NCBI GenBank assembly: GCA_034231615.1 | Contig: CM067315.1 | Coordinates: 14,991,267 to 15,055,266 of the forward strand | From: Meghimatium bilineatum | Taxonomy: Eukaryota; Mollusca; Gastropoda; Stylommatophora; Philomycidae | DNA: 64,000 bases | Direction: 5' to 3' | Shown: positions 36,701 to 51,700 of the stretch, piece by piece | How the letters are laid out: each line of letters begins with the position of its first letter | Position numbering within the stretch: position 1 is the first letter of the stretch | The notes under the pieces: model-generated | Told to the model about the DNA's origin: nothing | The model's input: only the letters and a program-made list of their open reading frames with translations | Database searches by the model: none | Position numbers and translations under genes: made by a program

Positions 36701-39700
36701 TCAACATTGATGTGGAAATTAACAATAGACTGGCAAAAGCTAGTGCTGTATTTGGCAGATTACGCAAAAATGTATGGGACAGAAGAGGTATAAGAACAAC
36801 CACCAAACTACAAGTATATCATGCTGCTGTTATACCAACCTTACTATACGCCTGCGAAACGTGGACAGTGTATGCTAGACATGCAAGAAAGTTAAATCAT
36901 TTCCATCTTACCTGCCTACGTAAATTACTAAACATCCATTGGTGGGACAAAGTACCAGACTACGAGGTCTTGGAAAAATCAACCTCAATAAGCATCCACA
37001 CAATACTTATGAAGGCGCAGGCACGCTGGGCAGGCCATCTTGTGCGTATGGAGAACTCGCGTTTGCCAAAACAAATATATTATGGAGAACTCAAGGCAGG
37101 ATTTCGAAAAGCTGGTGGACAGAAAAAGCGTTTCAAAGACACGCTCAAGTCATCCTTGAAACATCTTAACATTGACGTAGGCGCTTGGGAGAGCCTCGCT
37201 CAGGATAGAACAGCATGGCGTTACAGCATTAGAACGGGAGCACTAGCGGCAGAAGAATTCAGACAAGAAACTGCAAGACAGAAGCGGACACGTAGAAAAG
37301 AAAAAACATCTCAACCTCACACAGATACCTTCTATTGTTGTCAATTCTGTAAAAGAACATTTTGTGCGCGCATTGGACTTGCTAGTCATTTAAAAACGCA
37401 CTATTAACTTTATTATTTTATTATTTATTGTTATTATTATTATGGTTGAGTTTTTGGTCATCGTCGATCACGACGGACGAACATCATCATCATCATCATC
37501 ATCATCATCATTGCTGAGAAGAGATAAAGCAGACTTGATCAAGGCAGTAATAAATTCATTTCAAAATGAACATGATGTCAATGAGGCTGAGAACGTACAC
37601 ATACAGATAATGCCAGAAATGGGAATATCTAGAGGAGATGGAAGGAAAAATAATTTTTTAGAAAGTCCTAAGATTACACAATCGACACCTGACTGGGACT
37701 CTGAGTCTACATACACTGGGATGGCTGCTAGAACAGAGAGCGGAACACTTATGGCAGTGCCCCACATGCTGTGATGCTAGTTTATAATCAAGAACCCAGT
37801 TTGGTATGTTTTTTATTTCCAGATATTTGTTAGGTGGTGGAACACACACTTGATGCCAATGCAGTTCTGGTCGAGATATCTTTTGCTGTATCTCCACTTT
37901 GTATCATTTTGCTGCCTAGATAAGAAAAGCTGCCTGCTATCAACTGTCTGAATTATTTCTCCATTGAGTGTGATTTTAAGGTTACAATTAATAAAATGTA
38001 TTAACTTAATCAAAGAAGTGTTGACCTGAAGGACAATTTGTTCTGAAAGATGACAAAGTCGATTCAGATATCTTGTATATTATCAGGAAAATTTAATACA
38101 GTATCTAATAATCAAGATGTCAGTGAACTTCTGATAGAAAGGTGAGGGTCAAAACAACATAAATAGCGAGCAATATTAATAAACATAAGTTATCTTATAA
38201 TTTATACTACCAGTATTTATTATTAGATTTGTATTAATGGTAGCAAACAAGACAATATCCAAAAGAATAAATTCATTTGAAATGAAGTGCAATAGAAAGA
38301 TCTTACGAATATCATGGACAGAGAAAAAGAAGAACATTGAAGTTTTGAAATTACTGAAACTAAATGAAGGGTGGTTTCTAAATATCATCATAAGAAGAAA
38401 GTTACAGTATTTTGGACACTTAAAGCAACATGATGGTATCAAAAGGCTGATTCTATAGGGCAGAATGCCAGGCAAGAGAAGAAGAGAGACCAAGAAGATG
38501 ATGAACCAGCGATATCGAAGAATGTGTGCACATGTCTCTGGCCAATGCAGGCCTGCTTGCCCGGAACAGAGAGGCGTTCAGAGTATCCAGGACAAAGACA
38601 ACGTTCTGGAAAGAATATATCACTTTATATACCTATATTAATGGTAGCATATAATTACTTCTCCTAATGAATAAAACCAAATATACATTGCTCTCGAGTC
38701 CTCTGATTTTCAGTATTTGCTGATTGTTTGGAGGTAACTTTTAATGATCAAGAATTGAAATAAAATTAGCAAAAAGCTACTTCTACAAAGATCTGACATT
38801 ATTAAATTAACAAATAAATAAATAAAATATGTACCTGCTCAGGCTTCCAGTTGCACGCCAAGTCAAGAAGTCAGATAAGTCAAACAAATGAGCAGCTCTT
38901 TTCCATGTGTCAGGAATGTTCTAATGAAAGAAGTAAAAACATTACCAATATGATTAACCATATAAGAAATAATGCTGTGCCCTTACAAGAAGCTGACACT
39001 TAATTTATCATTCCTTAAAAAATGTGATTGGAATTATAAGTTAGCCATATTTAGATCTTCAAGACATCACAGACGTCACTTAGATCACAGACGTTATTAG
39101 AAAAAGCCGTTGGGCATACATCAGTCACACACTCAGAATTGAATGACGACAAGATTTCCACGTCAGGTCTTTACATTGTCACTGAGTGGCAAGAGAAAAA
39201 GTGGCAGACAAAAAACAACACTAATAAGAACTGTCGAAAAAGAAATCATAACAGCTGGTATGAAAATGAATGATCTGGAACAACTGGCTGTTGATTGACA
39301 AGCATGGAGAGCTATGACATCTATGACAAGCTTGGCACAAGAGGAAAATGATATTTAGATCTTTAAAAAATTAAGTTTTTAACGGTAACTAGTTTGTTGT
39401 GACGATAAGTTATCAAATTATATCTCTGATGAAAATTACCCGATATACTACATATTTTTCAGCAGTGATGATGTGATAAGAATAAAATATTAAATGGATT
39501 TTAATAATATATACATTTCTGTTGTGACAAGTCAGGTTTAATAGATGTGGTTCAGGATAATCCTGCCGTAATCTCCCAGGCTAAAGTATAGTTCATTGGT
39601 AATTTAATTTGTACCTCTTTTTGTAAACTACATTCCTTTCAATGACAGATATCAGTCCATAGTGGTTATATCAGAGTGTATGACCATAAAAGGTAATGAC

Positions 39701-42700
39701 GGCTGTGATTTGGATAATCCTGCCATTATGACCGCCTGGTATATATTATATTAAATTACAATATGCTATAATTGAGTTTAAAAATTATTTTAACTAAAAT
39801 AATAAAGTACAATATTTGACATTCAATGAGTTTAATTATATAATGAAAAATATTTTGACGGGGTGCATGATTGATGGAGTGCATGATTGATGGAGTGCAT
39901 GATTGATGGAGTGCATGATTGATGGAGTGCATGATTGATGGAGTGCATGATTGATGGAGTGCATGATTGATGGAGTGCATGATTGATGGAGTGCATGATT
40001 GATAGTAAATATATGTGAACATATATAAATGATATTAAAAATGTATTACCGGTATTAACAACTGGAGGTTATGGTGATTGGATTACCAGAACCACAACCT
40101 CCACTATTTTTTAAGCTCTGACATAAGCTGATTGAACTAATGTCTGCTGTTAAAAGGGACGTACCTCACTATAAGAGGTGCATTGTACTTAGCTAAGTCA
40201 TAAGAAACTGTATTTATCAGTTAATATCCCTCTCCCTGGACTTCTGATCTCACTTGAATTAACTCCTAACCTCTGTGGTCCTTAATTACCTGCAATGTTT
40301 ACCTGGTCACACCTAATTTTAAAACTACCAGAGCACAGAGAATTCATTGTAAGTAGTGTCTTTTTTAAATAAATGTTGTAGAAGGCTCCGTCAATAGGCA
40401 TTGCATTAAGCTGAAGCCTCCTGGGTGGGTATGGAAGAAAGCTTGGAGAAACCTCTCCACTGCACATAGGAAGTAAGAGCTAATGGCTAGCAATTCCTGG
40501 CATTAGAGAAGAAGAAGAAGACGGATAAATGTTATGTTACTGACATGACACAGATCTGTATCGAATACCCACAATTCATGTGACACTGTGACTTATAAAT
40601 GAATGCACAGCTACTTTATAAACATCCTATATTTGGATCATTTAGCAACATTCATGTGTAGGATTGCATGCCATGTGGCCATGGATCCTTCTGTGCGTGA
40701 ATGAATATAGACTTTGCTGTAAGTTGAACTCAGTGAAAGCTAGCAAGCAGTTACAGGCATACAGGACAATGCTCGCCGCATTCTTGTTTGGAGCCAGCAT
40801 TATATATTTTTAGACTGCTAAGCGTCAATAAACTATGAGGAAAGACATGGCCACAGTGGACTGTTGTGAAGAAAAAGCTATTGGGATGCCACTCAAAACT
40901 AGAGAAGACTAGGAGGTTTGTCCAGACATCTGAACTGAAGATCTTGAAAGACCAAAAAGAATTCTGAATGCAGAAGTAGAGACAAAACTGACTGCGTTTT
41001 CTGAGAAAAGATTTTGCGTTGATCTTAGCAAAAACTAGGTGGCACATATGTTGAGACACAACTAAGAATGTTTTGATCATGTAGGTATAGATACTACAGC
41101 GAATCAAGTGTGGTGTCATTATTTCAAGCAGGGAGCTATGGCAGTCTAGTGTTAAGTCACTTGCCTACCGACCAGAAAACCATGAGTTCACTCATTAGTC
41201 ATGGTTTAAAATCAAAATGACTCGTGATTTCCCCCAGCCACAAGGAAGTAGAGTATCAGGGAAGATCAAAGAATGACATTATTGCTAACTGAGCAAGTGT
41301 GGAGGTGACACTACTCAAGTGGCTTCTGTTAACCAGTGACCAGGCAGCTGAGCGCTTATGGGAAAACTGTGTACTATGACTATGGTTTGTAAATCTGCTT
41401 ACCGTGCCTTATTTTAAAGATGACTGAATGTTAGTTCTTCCTCTTCTTCAGCGTTCATTCTCAAACTCCTGCTGGATCTCTCTTGTAGCAGAACCATGAT
41501 CCATTCTAGATTTCCAGCAGGATGTAGTGCAGAGAATGGAAATGCGTTGTGTTGCCGTTTTATTTGCACCAATGGCTCGACACATTCGTCTTCAGCGGGG
41601 AATGTCAATTCAAAATGCTGAAATTCATGAAAGCCCCCAACAGCAAAAAATTCACAAACAATAGAGAAAGTTTGCCATTAGTGATGGAAGATTAGTGAAT
41701 AAAAACTAGAAATATTGATAGTGAAGTGGAAATTAAATTTGGTTAACTTCTATAGATGATCTTGGCATACTCCATGTTGCTACAAAACTCATTCAGAGAT
41801 AGCATTCATGAAGAGAGACTTGTAGGATCTTGCCCACACTAAATTTTTTGCACAAAGGGATAAGATTTCCAATTACATAAGAAATAAAGAGCGATGTGAT
41901 AGTATCTCATTGGGGAATATCAAAATATTGATTGAAAAATTCTTCCAGCAGTGGATAAATTTGGGAAGAAGTGTGTTAACTCACAAGCAGACTATTTCAA
42001 AATGGATTACGTTTGAACTTCTTAAGTAATTAATTTGATTCACTTCTACTGTTGGATACTTCTTTGATTACATCTCACACTATCTATGATTTTCACAAAG
42101 TCTGGCAACCATAGCCTGGATTTCTAGTTCTGGGTGCAAACAATAGGTCTACTGTGAGATCAAACAAGGACTCCTCTAGTGTGTTTCCTGATGCATAAGT
42201 AAGCATTACTTTTTGAATAAACAGAACTCACAAAGAAATTTACACAGTACACTCTTCAGATGAAAGAAAAATTGAACACATTTTATGATACAAATTTTAT
42301 TCAGTCACAATGAGAGTAAGACAAGTTACTTTTTATCTGCTATCTTCCAGATATTTATTACTATGGTGAAATGTGGTGTCGGTAAATTTCATCAAAGTGA
42401 CCAGTGGGTTTAATATACAAGCATGCCTTCTCTAAAGACAACCTTTACATTTGGTTTTCTGCGATATGCTTCTACAATTGGGCCAACACTTCGCCCAATA
42501 CACTTCGTTTATTAAGTAGGAACATCATCATCATCATCACTATTATGTTCTCAAAGTGAAAGTTATTGGCTTCCACATATTTGTCATTACTGTGATGTGT
42601 TACAATGACAACCTTGGTCAAAATGTCCAGTGGGATTGACAAACTGAAAGTTATTGGCTTCCACATATTTGTCAGTACTGTGATGTGTTGCAATGACAAC

Positions 42701-45700
42701 CTTGGTCAAAATGTCCATTTGGATTGTTGTACAAGCACTTTAAACTTTTTGTCCAAGAGTCATCTGTACAGCTGGTTTTACTGCAATAGGCTGCATCTTT
42801 TAGGGTATCCTAGCCCTACAAAACAGATTTAATACCTGCAGGTATTAAATCGGAACATGCGGAGAACTCTATTGTACTGCTTCATCGCTGCCAGTGTTCT
42901 TGCAAATTCTTATCTAGATAAGATTGCATGCCTATGTGTAGTGTATTTCTTTTTTTTTTGCTAGCTCTGTACATAAGATGGCAATGAATGTATGTTTAAT
43001 GTGTTCCTGTGTGTACACTGTGTTAAAGTTGTCATAGTTTTACGTTCTGCAACTTTTATATGTCACTCAAAAAGGGGTGGAATATTGACTTCCTCATACT
43101 CAGTTTTTCCCACATTTACTCCAACCCTTCCCATGAAGTGGCAAGTCACCTGCTGAGAATACCACTCAGAGTACATAACTTTATAGCATTAAGCAAAAAC
43201 TTGCAGCACATAACTTTATAGCTTCAAGCAAGAACTTGCAGCACATAATTTTATAGCTTTAAGCAAGAACTTGCAGCACATAACTTTATAGCTTTAAGCA
43301 AGAACTTGCAGCACATAACTCCATATCTTCAAGCAATGATTCCCAAGAATCTACAATAAAATCCACTTTGTAAACATGACATTACAAGCCAGATTCAAAC
43401 TTGTGACCTTCTGAGCATAATGCAAACAGTTTAACCACTTCGCTATAGAGATCTCTCCACTACATCTGTAAACTAATACATAATTTCTGTATTCATATAT
43501 CACAGCTAAGCTGTAAACTATAATGCAACACATTCAAATCTTCAGACTAAATCATATGTTATAGGAAATACTGATATCAGAACACGTAAGGAGTGCCATG
43601 ATGGTGATCTAACGACTAACAATAATGTATCCTGGCAGAATTTTGATTTTTGTTTTTTAAATACATACGGTACAAATATTTTACAAACCTGTTTGAGCCA
43701 CTTAAGTTTTGGAGGCTGCATCTCCACAGACATGATTCCTCCTACTGATTTGAGCACACTGTGTTTTGTTGAGTTGATCTCATTAACTTCCTTGTGGGCT
43801 CTGTGATCCATCCACATAATAATATTTTGGCTTGCTTCACCTATCAGAAATTTTAGCTGGTCAGTTAGTAGTTATTAAATCAAAAATAATTTAGCATTTA
43901 AGAAAAGAGCTTAGTAGGCTACATCTGGCTACAAAAAGGCCACATCTGCAAAGTAGCAAAGACAATGAAAGAAAACAACATGAAGGATAACTTAAATGAA
44001 TTACTATTTGTAGACGACCAAGCACTGGTAGCATCATCAGAAGACCAACTACAAAGACAAATAGATTACCGGTACATCAAACATGCCAAACCTTTAACAT
44101 GAAGACAAATTTAGAAAAGACCGAAGTAATGAAGATAGGAAGACACCATCAAGTCGAATGGCTGCTGGAACAGAGGGCGGAGCACTTATGGGAATGCCCC
44201 ACGTGTTGTGAGGCCAGTTTTCTAATCAAGAAGAGATAGGAAGAACAGAAAGAAACACCAATATATATATATATATATAAACCACAGACTTAAAAAAGTG
44301 ACAGAATTCACATACCTTTGAAGTAATATAACAACAGACGACAAAAGCAGCAAAGAAATACACAATAGATCTAGTAAAGCATACCACGTCCTAGGGCAAA
44401 TGACACCAATTTCCAGAAACAAAAATGTAGATTTAAACACTTAAATAACACTATTCAAAACAATTACTATGACAATACTGTGCTACCAATGCCAAATGTG
44501 GACAACAGCACAAGACAAACATAAATAGATTGGTAAAAAAAACCAAGTCAGAATGATACTGTTTACTAATAGATATGGACACAAGGAGTATTGAACTGGA
44601 TTTTGAAAAATATTTATGAATCTCTATGAAATTAACAACCAACAACTGACTGAGAACCGAGCTTATACCCCTTACAAAGATGGTGGAGAGTAAGCTGAGC
44701 ATTTATGGGAATTCCCCCAGTGCTGTGATATGTGATACTGGTCCCTAATCAAAAATAAAGAAGATAAACATAAAAACTCCCAGAACAAAAACTATTGTGC
44801 AATACTCTCTTAGTCTATTGCATATCTTCTTAGTGATACCAGAGCTGTTCTTACTTGCTCCAACATTACTTTGATTATGTAGCAACCAAGTCTGAAAGTT
44901 TTCCAACAAAAAATATGTGTCAAAAATTCTGATCCCTTGCAGTTTATCTGACAAAATGTTTAGTGCCTGTGTCTTATTATTGCAATACGCACGTGGTTGC
45001 ATCTGTGGGTCTCACCAATGGCCCACTAGACATACCACCAATGCAACAGAAAACTTTAGTGGATGACATACCGCTATATTGAGGTTATCTTCTTAGAGAA
45101 GCTTCATGGAACTTAATCTATAGAATTATGCTTTTATATTGTTGTTGAAATGTGTTTCATATTTATCTGAATATATGTATGCACCATCTGTGGTTGGGAG
45201 GGAGCCAGAGATGTACTGTGCAGTACTGGGGAGGAGGAAACTGACATCACTGTTTTTTCCTATGGCTAAAACCATCACAGAGGCACAGTGACTCAGGATG
45301 TGACAATCCTTTTGACTTGAACATTTGGTTGCATGTCTGGAGCAATAGAGAAGTTCGGTATAACCAGTAGTCAATTGGTGGCAGGGAATGAGCACAGTGA
45401 ACCCTATCTTGGCTACAGTGGCTAGAAGCAGTGCATAGGTTGAAACCTACTTTTCTGGAGGTGTGATATTTATTCTCTGGCTCTTTCCTGGGGTGGGCAG
45501 AAAATCCACAGACTTCCCAGCAATATAATGCCATTAGGTCAAAGGGATCATGGATCGCTGGAACAGCAACCTACCAACCAACCAACCAACTACTGCAATG
45601 TTTTCTCTCTCTTCTGTTATCACTATAAAGTGCCACATTCACAACAAAGGTTGGCTGTAACAGACCGCCAACATCCCTATCTCTTGACTTGATGGCACAC

Positions 45701-48700
45701 TCTGCTAGAATTCAATCTGTCCATCTCGTGATGTTACTCCCCCACTTGTATCTCTGCTTACCTCTTTCTCACCTCCCCTCAACTTTACCCTCAAGTAAGG
45801 TCTTCAACAAGGTGTTATCATATAATATGTCCAAAATATTTTATTTGATAGATCTTTATTTTGTTTAATAATTCTTTCTTCATATGAGGTGTTGTTAGAA
45901 CCTATTTGTTTGTTTTATTCTCTTTCCATGAAGTTCTCCCTATTCTTCTGGATATCCACATCTCAAAAGAATCAATTCTGTCTTCTAATTATTTGTTTAT
46001 TGTCCATGCTTCTGAGCCATACATTAAAATATAATAGATGTAGCATCTTATAATTCTCATTTTTAGCTTGTTTGAAATTTGTTTAGATGTCAATATTTTT
46101 CTCATGTCATTGAAAGTTTTTTTAGCCGTTCCTATTCACCTTTCTCTTTTGTAGTCATAGTTTAATTAATTGTTTTCTTTCTTTAACTTTTTACGAGACA
46201 TGGCAGCAAGCCTGTAGATAAGGGGATGGGGGGGTATGGACCCCCCCCCTTAGTGAATAAGAACATCGTGGTTTCAAGTTCTAGGTATTTGTAATATGGT
46301 GGGTAAAACTCTTCTGCAGAAATTCTTCACAAAAAAGGTCATCAAATTACCAATGAAAAGAGAATTTTAAAAATAAAATTAAAAACCCTCCCTTTACTGA
46401 AAGTATATCTATGAACCTGATTGGCAGCCAACTTTATGCACAAACCTCCCAAGTCATCTCCTATTACATATATGACAGTATGTCATGTCATTATTCTCTT
46501 CTTATTCTGTAACCACTGTGTAACATGTGTAACCACTGTGTAACATGTGGGAGATAGTAAAACTACTGTAGATATTCTTTTAGTGAGGTAAGAAAAGCAA
46601 CCAATTTTACAAATCAAATCATTGCAACAACATAAACAAAACCGGGACACACGAGTGTACAACATAAATGCAAATGAAGGCAAAGATTAATTTCTCTCTT
46701 TATGAAAGATAAAAAAAGCATCAATTTTTCTAAGCAAAGCATTCATTTTCTTAACAAATCATTCATTTTTCTTAATAAAGCATCCATTTTTCTTAACAAA
46801 GCATCCATTTTTCTTATCACATAATTCATTTTTCTTAACAAAGCATCCATTTTTCTAGCACAGAATTCATTTTTATTAACAAAGCATCCATTTTTCGTAG
46901 TAAAGCATAAATTATTCTTAACAAAGCATTCATTTTTTTTCCTAGCAATGCCTTCATTTTTCTTACATTCTACATACCAGTGAGAGAAACTGTCAGAGGC
47001 TGAAACCCACTGTCCAAAACTACTAAAGAACAGGTAGCATCAAAACCAATTCCCATGATACTCTCTGGACTGACTTTTGCCTCATCGATTGATTTCTGTA
47101 ACAAATTTAGGCTCATTACAGGGAGCAGTGACTAGATTGAAACTTTTAAATATTATTTGTTTCATTATTTGTTAAATATTATAATTTCATTCAGCTTTCG
47201 TGACCTCGCTGAACTCATATTAAAAAGTATGTAGGTCTGCATCTGCCTGCACGCTATGCACTAAAAGCCCTCTCCACCCTCCGTCCCCCAGGGTTTCTCA
47301 GTATGTAGTGGACAGACAGATTGCTGAATCCACCAGTAGTCTTAACGGTTGTGAAATGCATCTTTATCGATATTTTGTCAAATAATGTATGCATTTGTTT
47401 TGTTAAAAATGTAACTACTACTTCCCATAATGTACTCAAATTTATAACACATTGATGAATATATTAGTGTTTGATGGACATTCTATTGTGAGTTTTGCTG
47501 GATAATAAATACATAAAAATCATGTGTTACGATATCTGATATAAAATGGCTTTTTTTGTGTGTCATGTTATAAAATAATATTCTGGCTGACTAAATGGCA
47601 GATAAATACGAGTCATAAATAACATTCTCTCATGTGTCACAATAAACATTCTTCCAAAGTTGAACAGTGACACTGTTTATCTGCCATAGATGTCATAGGA
47701 GGAAACAAAGGAGGTTTGGAGGGTGGCTATCCCAGGTAGGGTCAAAGTAACCCAGAAGCCATACTGGTCAGATGCATCTGGATGAAAGGTGCAGAAATAC
47801 TGCTGCAAACCATTCTGTTCTCCGGACTGCATCCTTCTAATCGGCAGGAATTTTACAACGAACACAGAAGAAAAACCTAAACTAAAAATAGATTTTCAAG
47901 TGTCATCGCATGATTGATTTACACATACTTCTTCATCCTTTTCTGCGTTAATTCTCAAACTCCTGCATGAGCAATTTACGCTTGTAATTCTCTAAACTTC
48001 CATCTGATCATCATTCAATCCATAACACTTCGGGGTCACAGTAGTGACACTTTATAAAAAGCAACACACTTAATCCCGCCCTGTCTTTTTGTAATCAACC
48101 CTTTGTGTGAGTGGTGAAGAATCTCAATTGTGACAGACAGTTAATATCTACATATCATCTTCTTCTGTGTTCATTCTCAACCATCTACAGATTAGCCGGG
48201 TGTAGTCCAGAGAACAGAATGCATTATTATAGCCAACAGCTTGGCATGACACATCCAGTTGTCTGTTTCTTACAAGTATGTAATCAATATCAGATGCTTG
48301 CTGTAAATTGTCCCATGTATACCAAGACTTTATGTGGATCTACTTATACCAAGACTTTATGTGGATCTACTTATACCAAGACTTTATGTGGATCTACTTA
48401 TACCAAGACTTTATGTGGATCTACCTATACCAAGACTTTATGTGGATCTACCTATACCAAGACTTTATGTGGATCTACCTATACCAAGACTTTATGTGGA
48501 TCTACTTATACCAAGACTTTATGTGGATCTACCTATACCAAGACTTTATGTGGATCTACCTATACCAAGACTGTATGTGGATCTACCTATACCAAGACTT
48601 TATGTGGATCTACCTATACCAAGACTTTATGTGGATCTACCTATACCAAGACTTTATGTGGATCTACTTATACCAAGACTTTATGTGGATCTACCTATAC

Positions 48701-51700
48701 CAAGACTTTATGTGGATCTACTTATACCAAGACTTTATGTGGATCTACCTATACCAAGACTTTATGTGGATCTACCTATACCAAGACTTTATGTGGATCT
48801 ACCTATACCAAGACTTTATGTGGATCTACCTATGTTGGAAGAAAGTATTCATTATAATCATTCCATGTTCTAAACATAAATTAATAGTTTCTTCTCCATT
48901 GCTGTTTCTTTCTGTTGTTGTGTCCCCATATTTGCCTAAACAGTGTTCACTGTGCGATCTTTTCTGTCTTATCTACAAAGAGGAACAGCAGTTACAAAAT
49001 CAAATTAATGCACTCACGACAACATGCACAAAGTATAACATGACAATAAATACACAGAAAACACAGAAGTAATGAGAATGAGCAAGCCACCAAATCCAGT
49101 GAACTTAACAACAAACATAACTAAAGTGAAACACACCTTTGAATTTAAATACCTGGGAAATATATTCACAGACAACAGAAAATTAGAGAGATTGAGACAA
49201 GATGCCAGAAGGCAAACATACCGGCTATCATCATTACTGCTCAATCCAAAGATTAAGATGGAAGTCAAGAAGCAGATGATAAACAGTATTTTTATGCCAA
49301 GATTATGCTGTCAATGCCAGACATGGGTGCTGACAGCAGCCCAGCAGAGAAAACTTACATGTGAGATGAAATGCCTGAGAAAAGCCACAAGAGTGGTCAA
49401 ACAGACAAAATGAGACATTATGAAATCAGGAGAATAATCAGTGTAAGACCATGCACAGAATACATTGATAAACAATAAATAGAACCTTATGAGAATGAAC
49501 CATAACCAAGTACTGACAAGAACATATACCATAAGAAGATCCTGATACAAAGCCAGAGGAAGACTTAGAAAAAGATGGATAGATAACATCGAGACAACTC
49601 TGAACAAATACAGATTCAATGCAACCAATGTGACACATCTGGCCTTGGATGGACAACTATGGTTCCCAGTCACCACCCCTACACTTAACAGCACATGTGA
49701 ATATTCTGACCATCATTCACCTGGGGATAGACAATAGACATCTGGTTGCAGAATCTGGTTTCATGGGATGAGATAGCTAAAAATACTCTGAAAACCTCTT
49801 TTGCTGTCTCTTACAAAATGCATCATAGCTTGAGCATGGCCTCTAGATAACATTGACCTTTGGGGTGGGACTACCAACTTCACCCCAAACCTTCATAATT
49901 GTCTCTTATGATATGCATTTCAGATCACAGTGTTGCTATTCTTTGCTTCTCTTTTAGGCCTTGGCAACACACAGGCACATAATATTATTGATCCACTTTC
50001 CTTTGCCCTCCCCTTTCTTTTCTGTACCCTGAAGGACAGTCTTGGAAAGGGAATCATGCCTCACCATGTATCAAACCCACACAAGTTTGTAACATTGCAT
50101 CACTGACATAATTTATTTTTGCCGACCTACAAGTACATATATTTTTTCCACATGTATATCTTGATTTTATGTTCTGTGTCCTGAATATGTAGCATTCATC
50201 TGTAACATTTCAAAAGCCTGTATTCTCTTCTCCACATCAGCAATAAATTTCCAACTCTTACATTCATACAGAAGAATGGGTACTTTTTAGAGATTTATAG
50301 AGGTTGATTTTATTCAGATGTACTTGTTCTGTTTTGCCACATGGTTTTAAAATCTGGATATTGCGGCTGATGCCATTCAAAATCAATTCTTTATGGATTT
50401 GATAGTGCTTTCATCGCAGCTTATACAAGACCCTAAGTAATAATAAATTAAACGTATCCTGTATCGGATTTTGCTATTCAACTGCTGTTGAATTTTGAGG
50501 CACGACTAATAAATTCAATCGTATCACCAGTACAGTATCGATGGCCAGTATTCAAATACCCAGTTCCTCAATTTGAGTTTGCGAGACAAGCTCACTATCA
50601 ACTCTGTCAATGTACTGACAGACCCTAAGTTCATTTTATTAAGCGATTTTAATGATTAATTTCTAGGTTTTGTCCATTCGTCTTGATATTAATTAGTCTT
50701 TTTATCATCTCTGTTAGCAATTGTATTGTTTTTCTGGATCTTAATTTCCATCTCTTAAACATCACAAGTTTCTTTCAAGTTTTGAAATAGTTTCTAAAGT
50801 ACTGATTAGATATGCTGGAAAAATGTTAGAGCAAATTTAGGTAAACATGTCTGATAAACAAATGACATTTCTCATATACCATAGCAAGCAACATCTGTTT
50901 TTACACTGTTGAGGGGGTATGAGAAATACAGTGTTGGGTCTATATTGTTTTAAAGATGGATGCTACCTTTCATATTCTTCTGCATCCATTCTCCAATTCT
51001 TGGTTAGCAGGAAATAGTCCAGAGAATGGAATGCATCACATTGTGGTTTACATCATAACAGCAAATATCTGCACATTTCAGCGGGACACATATTTCTTCT
51101 TCTTCTTTCGTTCACTTGAAACATGTCTATATCTGTAGCAGGACACATATGACAAGTATGGTCACATTGACCTTCGATAGGTTGGGGTAGCCAACACCAT
51201 ACCCAATCCTTCTTAGTCTCTTCTCTTACAACATGCAAGGTAGGTAGCAGGGTTATAATTTCTTGCTACCTATGGCAACAACACACAGGAGGATTCTATT
51301 CAGTAACAGAGTATTCAAATATTTGCATCATTTTGGCAAAGGTGTTCATGAAGCATATATTATGTTGAGGTGGCATGAGGTTCAAAGGGTTAAAATAATG
51401 TTGCAGTGGCAAAGGTACTCATGCAGCATAAGGCTCAAAGGGTTAAAATAATGTTGCAGTGGCAAAGGTGCTCATGCAGCATAAGGCTCAAAGGGTTAAA
51501 ATAGCACAGAAATTTTACTTGAATTTCCTCACATGTACTCGATCCCTCACAACAAAACAACACACCAACAACACACAGAGATTATTACTACTCAACAGCA
51601 TGTAACTTTGTAACTTGTTTGCTGAAATTACTACTGACAGCATGTAACTTTCTTGCTGAGATTACTACTGACAGCATGTAACTTTCTTGCTGAGATTACT

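Noticed and set aside
42060..42240. RT motif (EIKQGLL) near 42150
   Set aside because: Too short; no second RT motif on either side.
48111..49072. Three overlapping repetitive plus-strand proteins
   Set aside because: 27-bp array open in three frames at once, which real coding sequence does not do.
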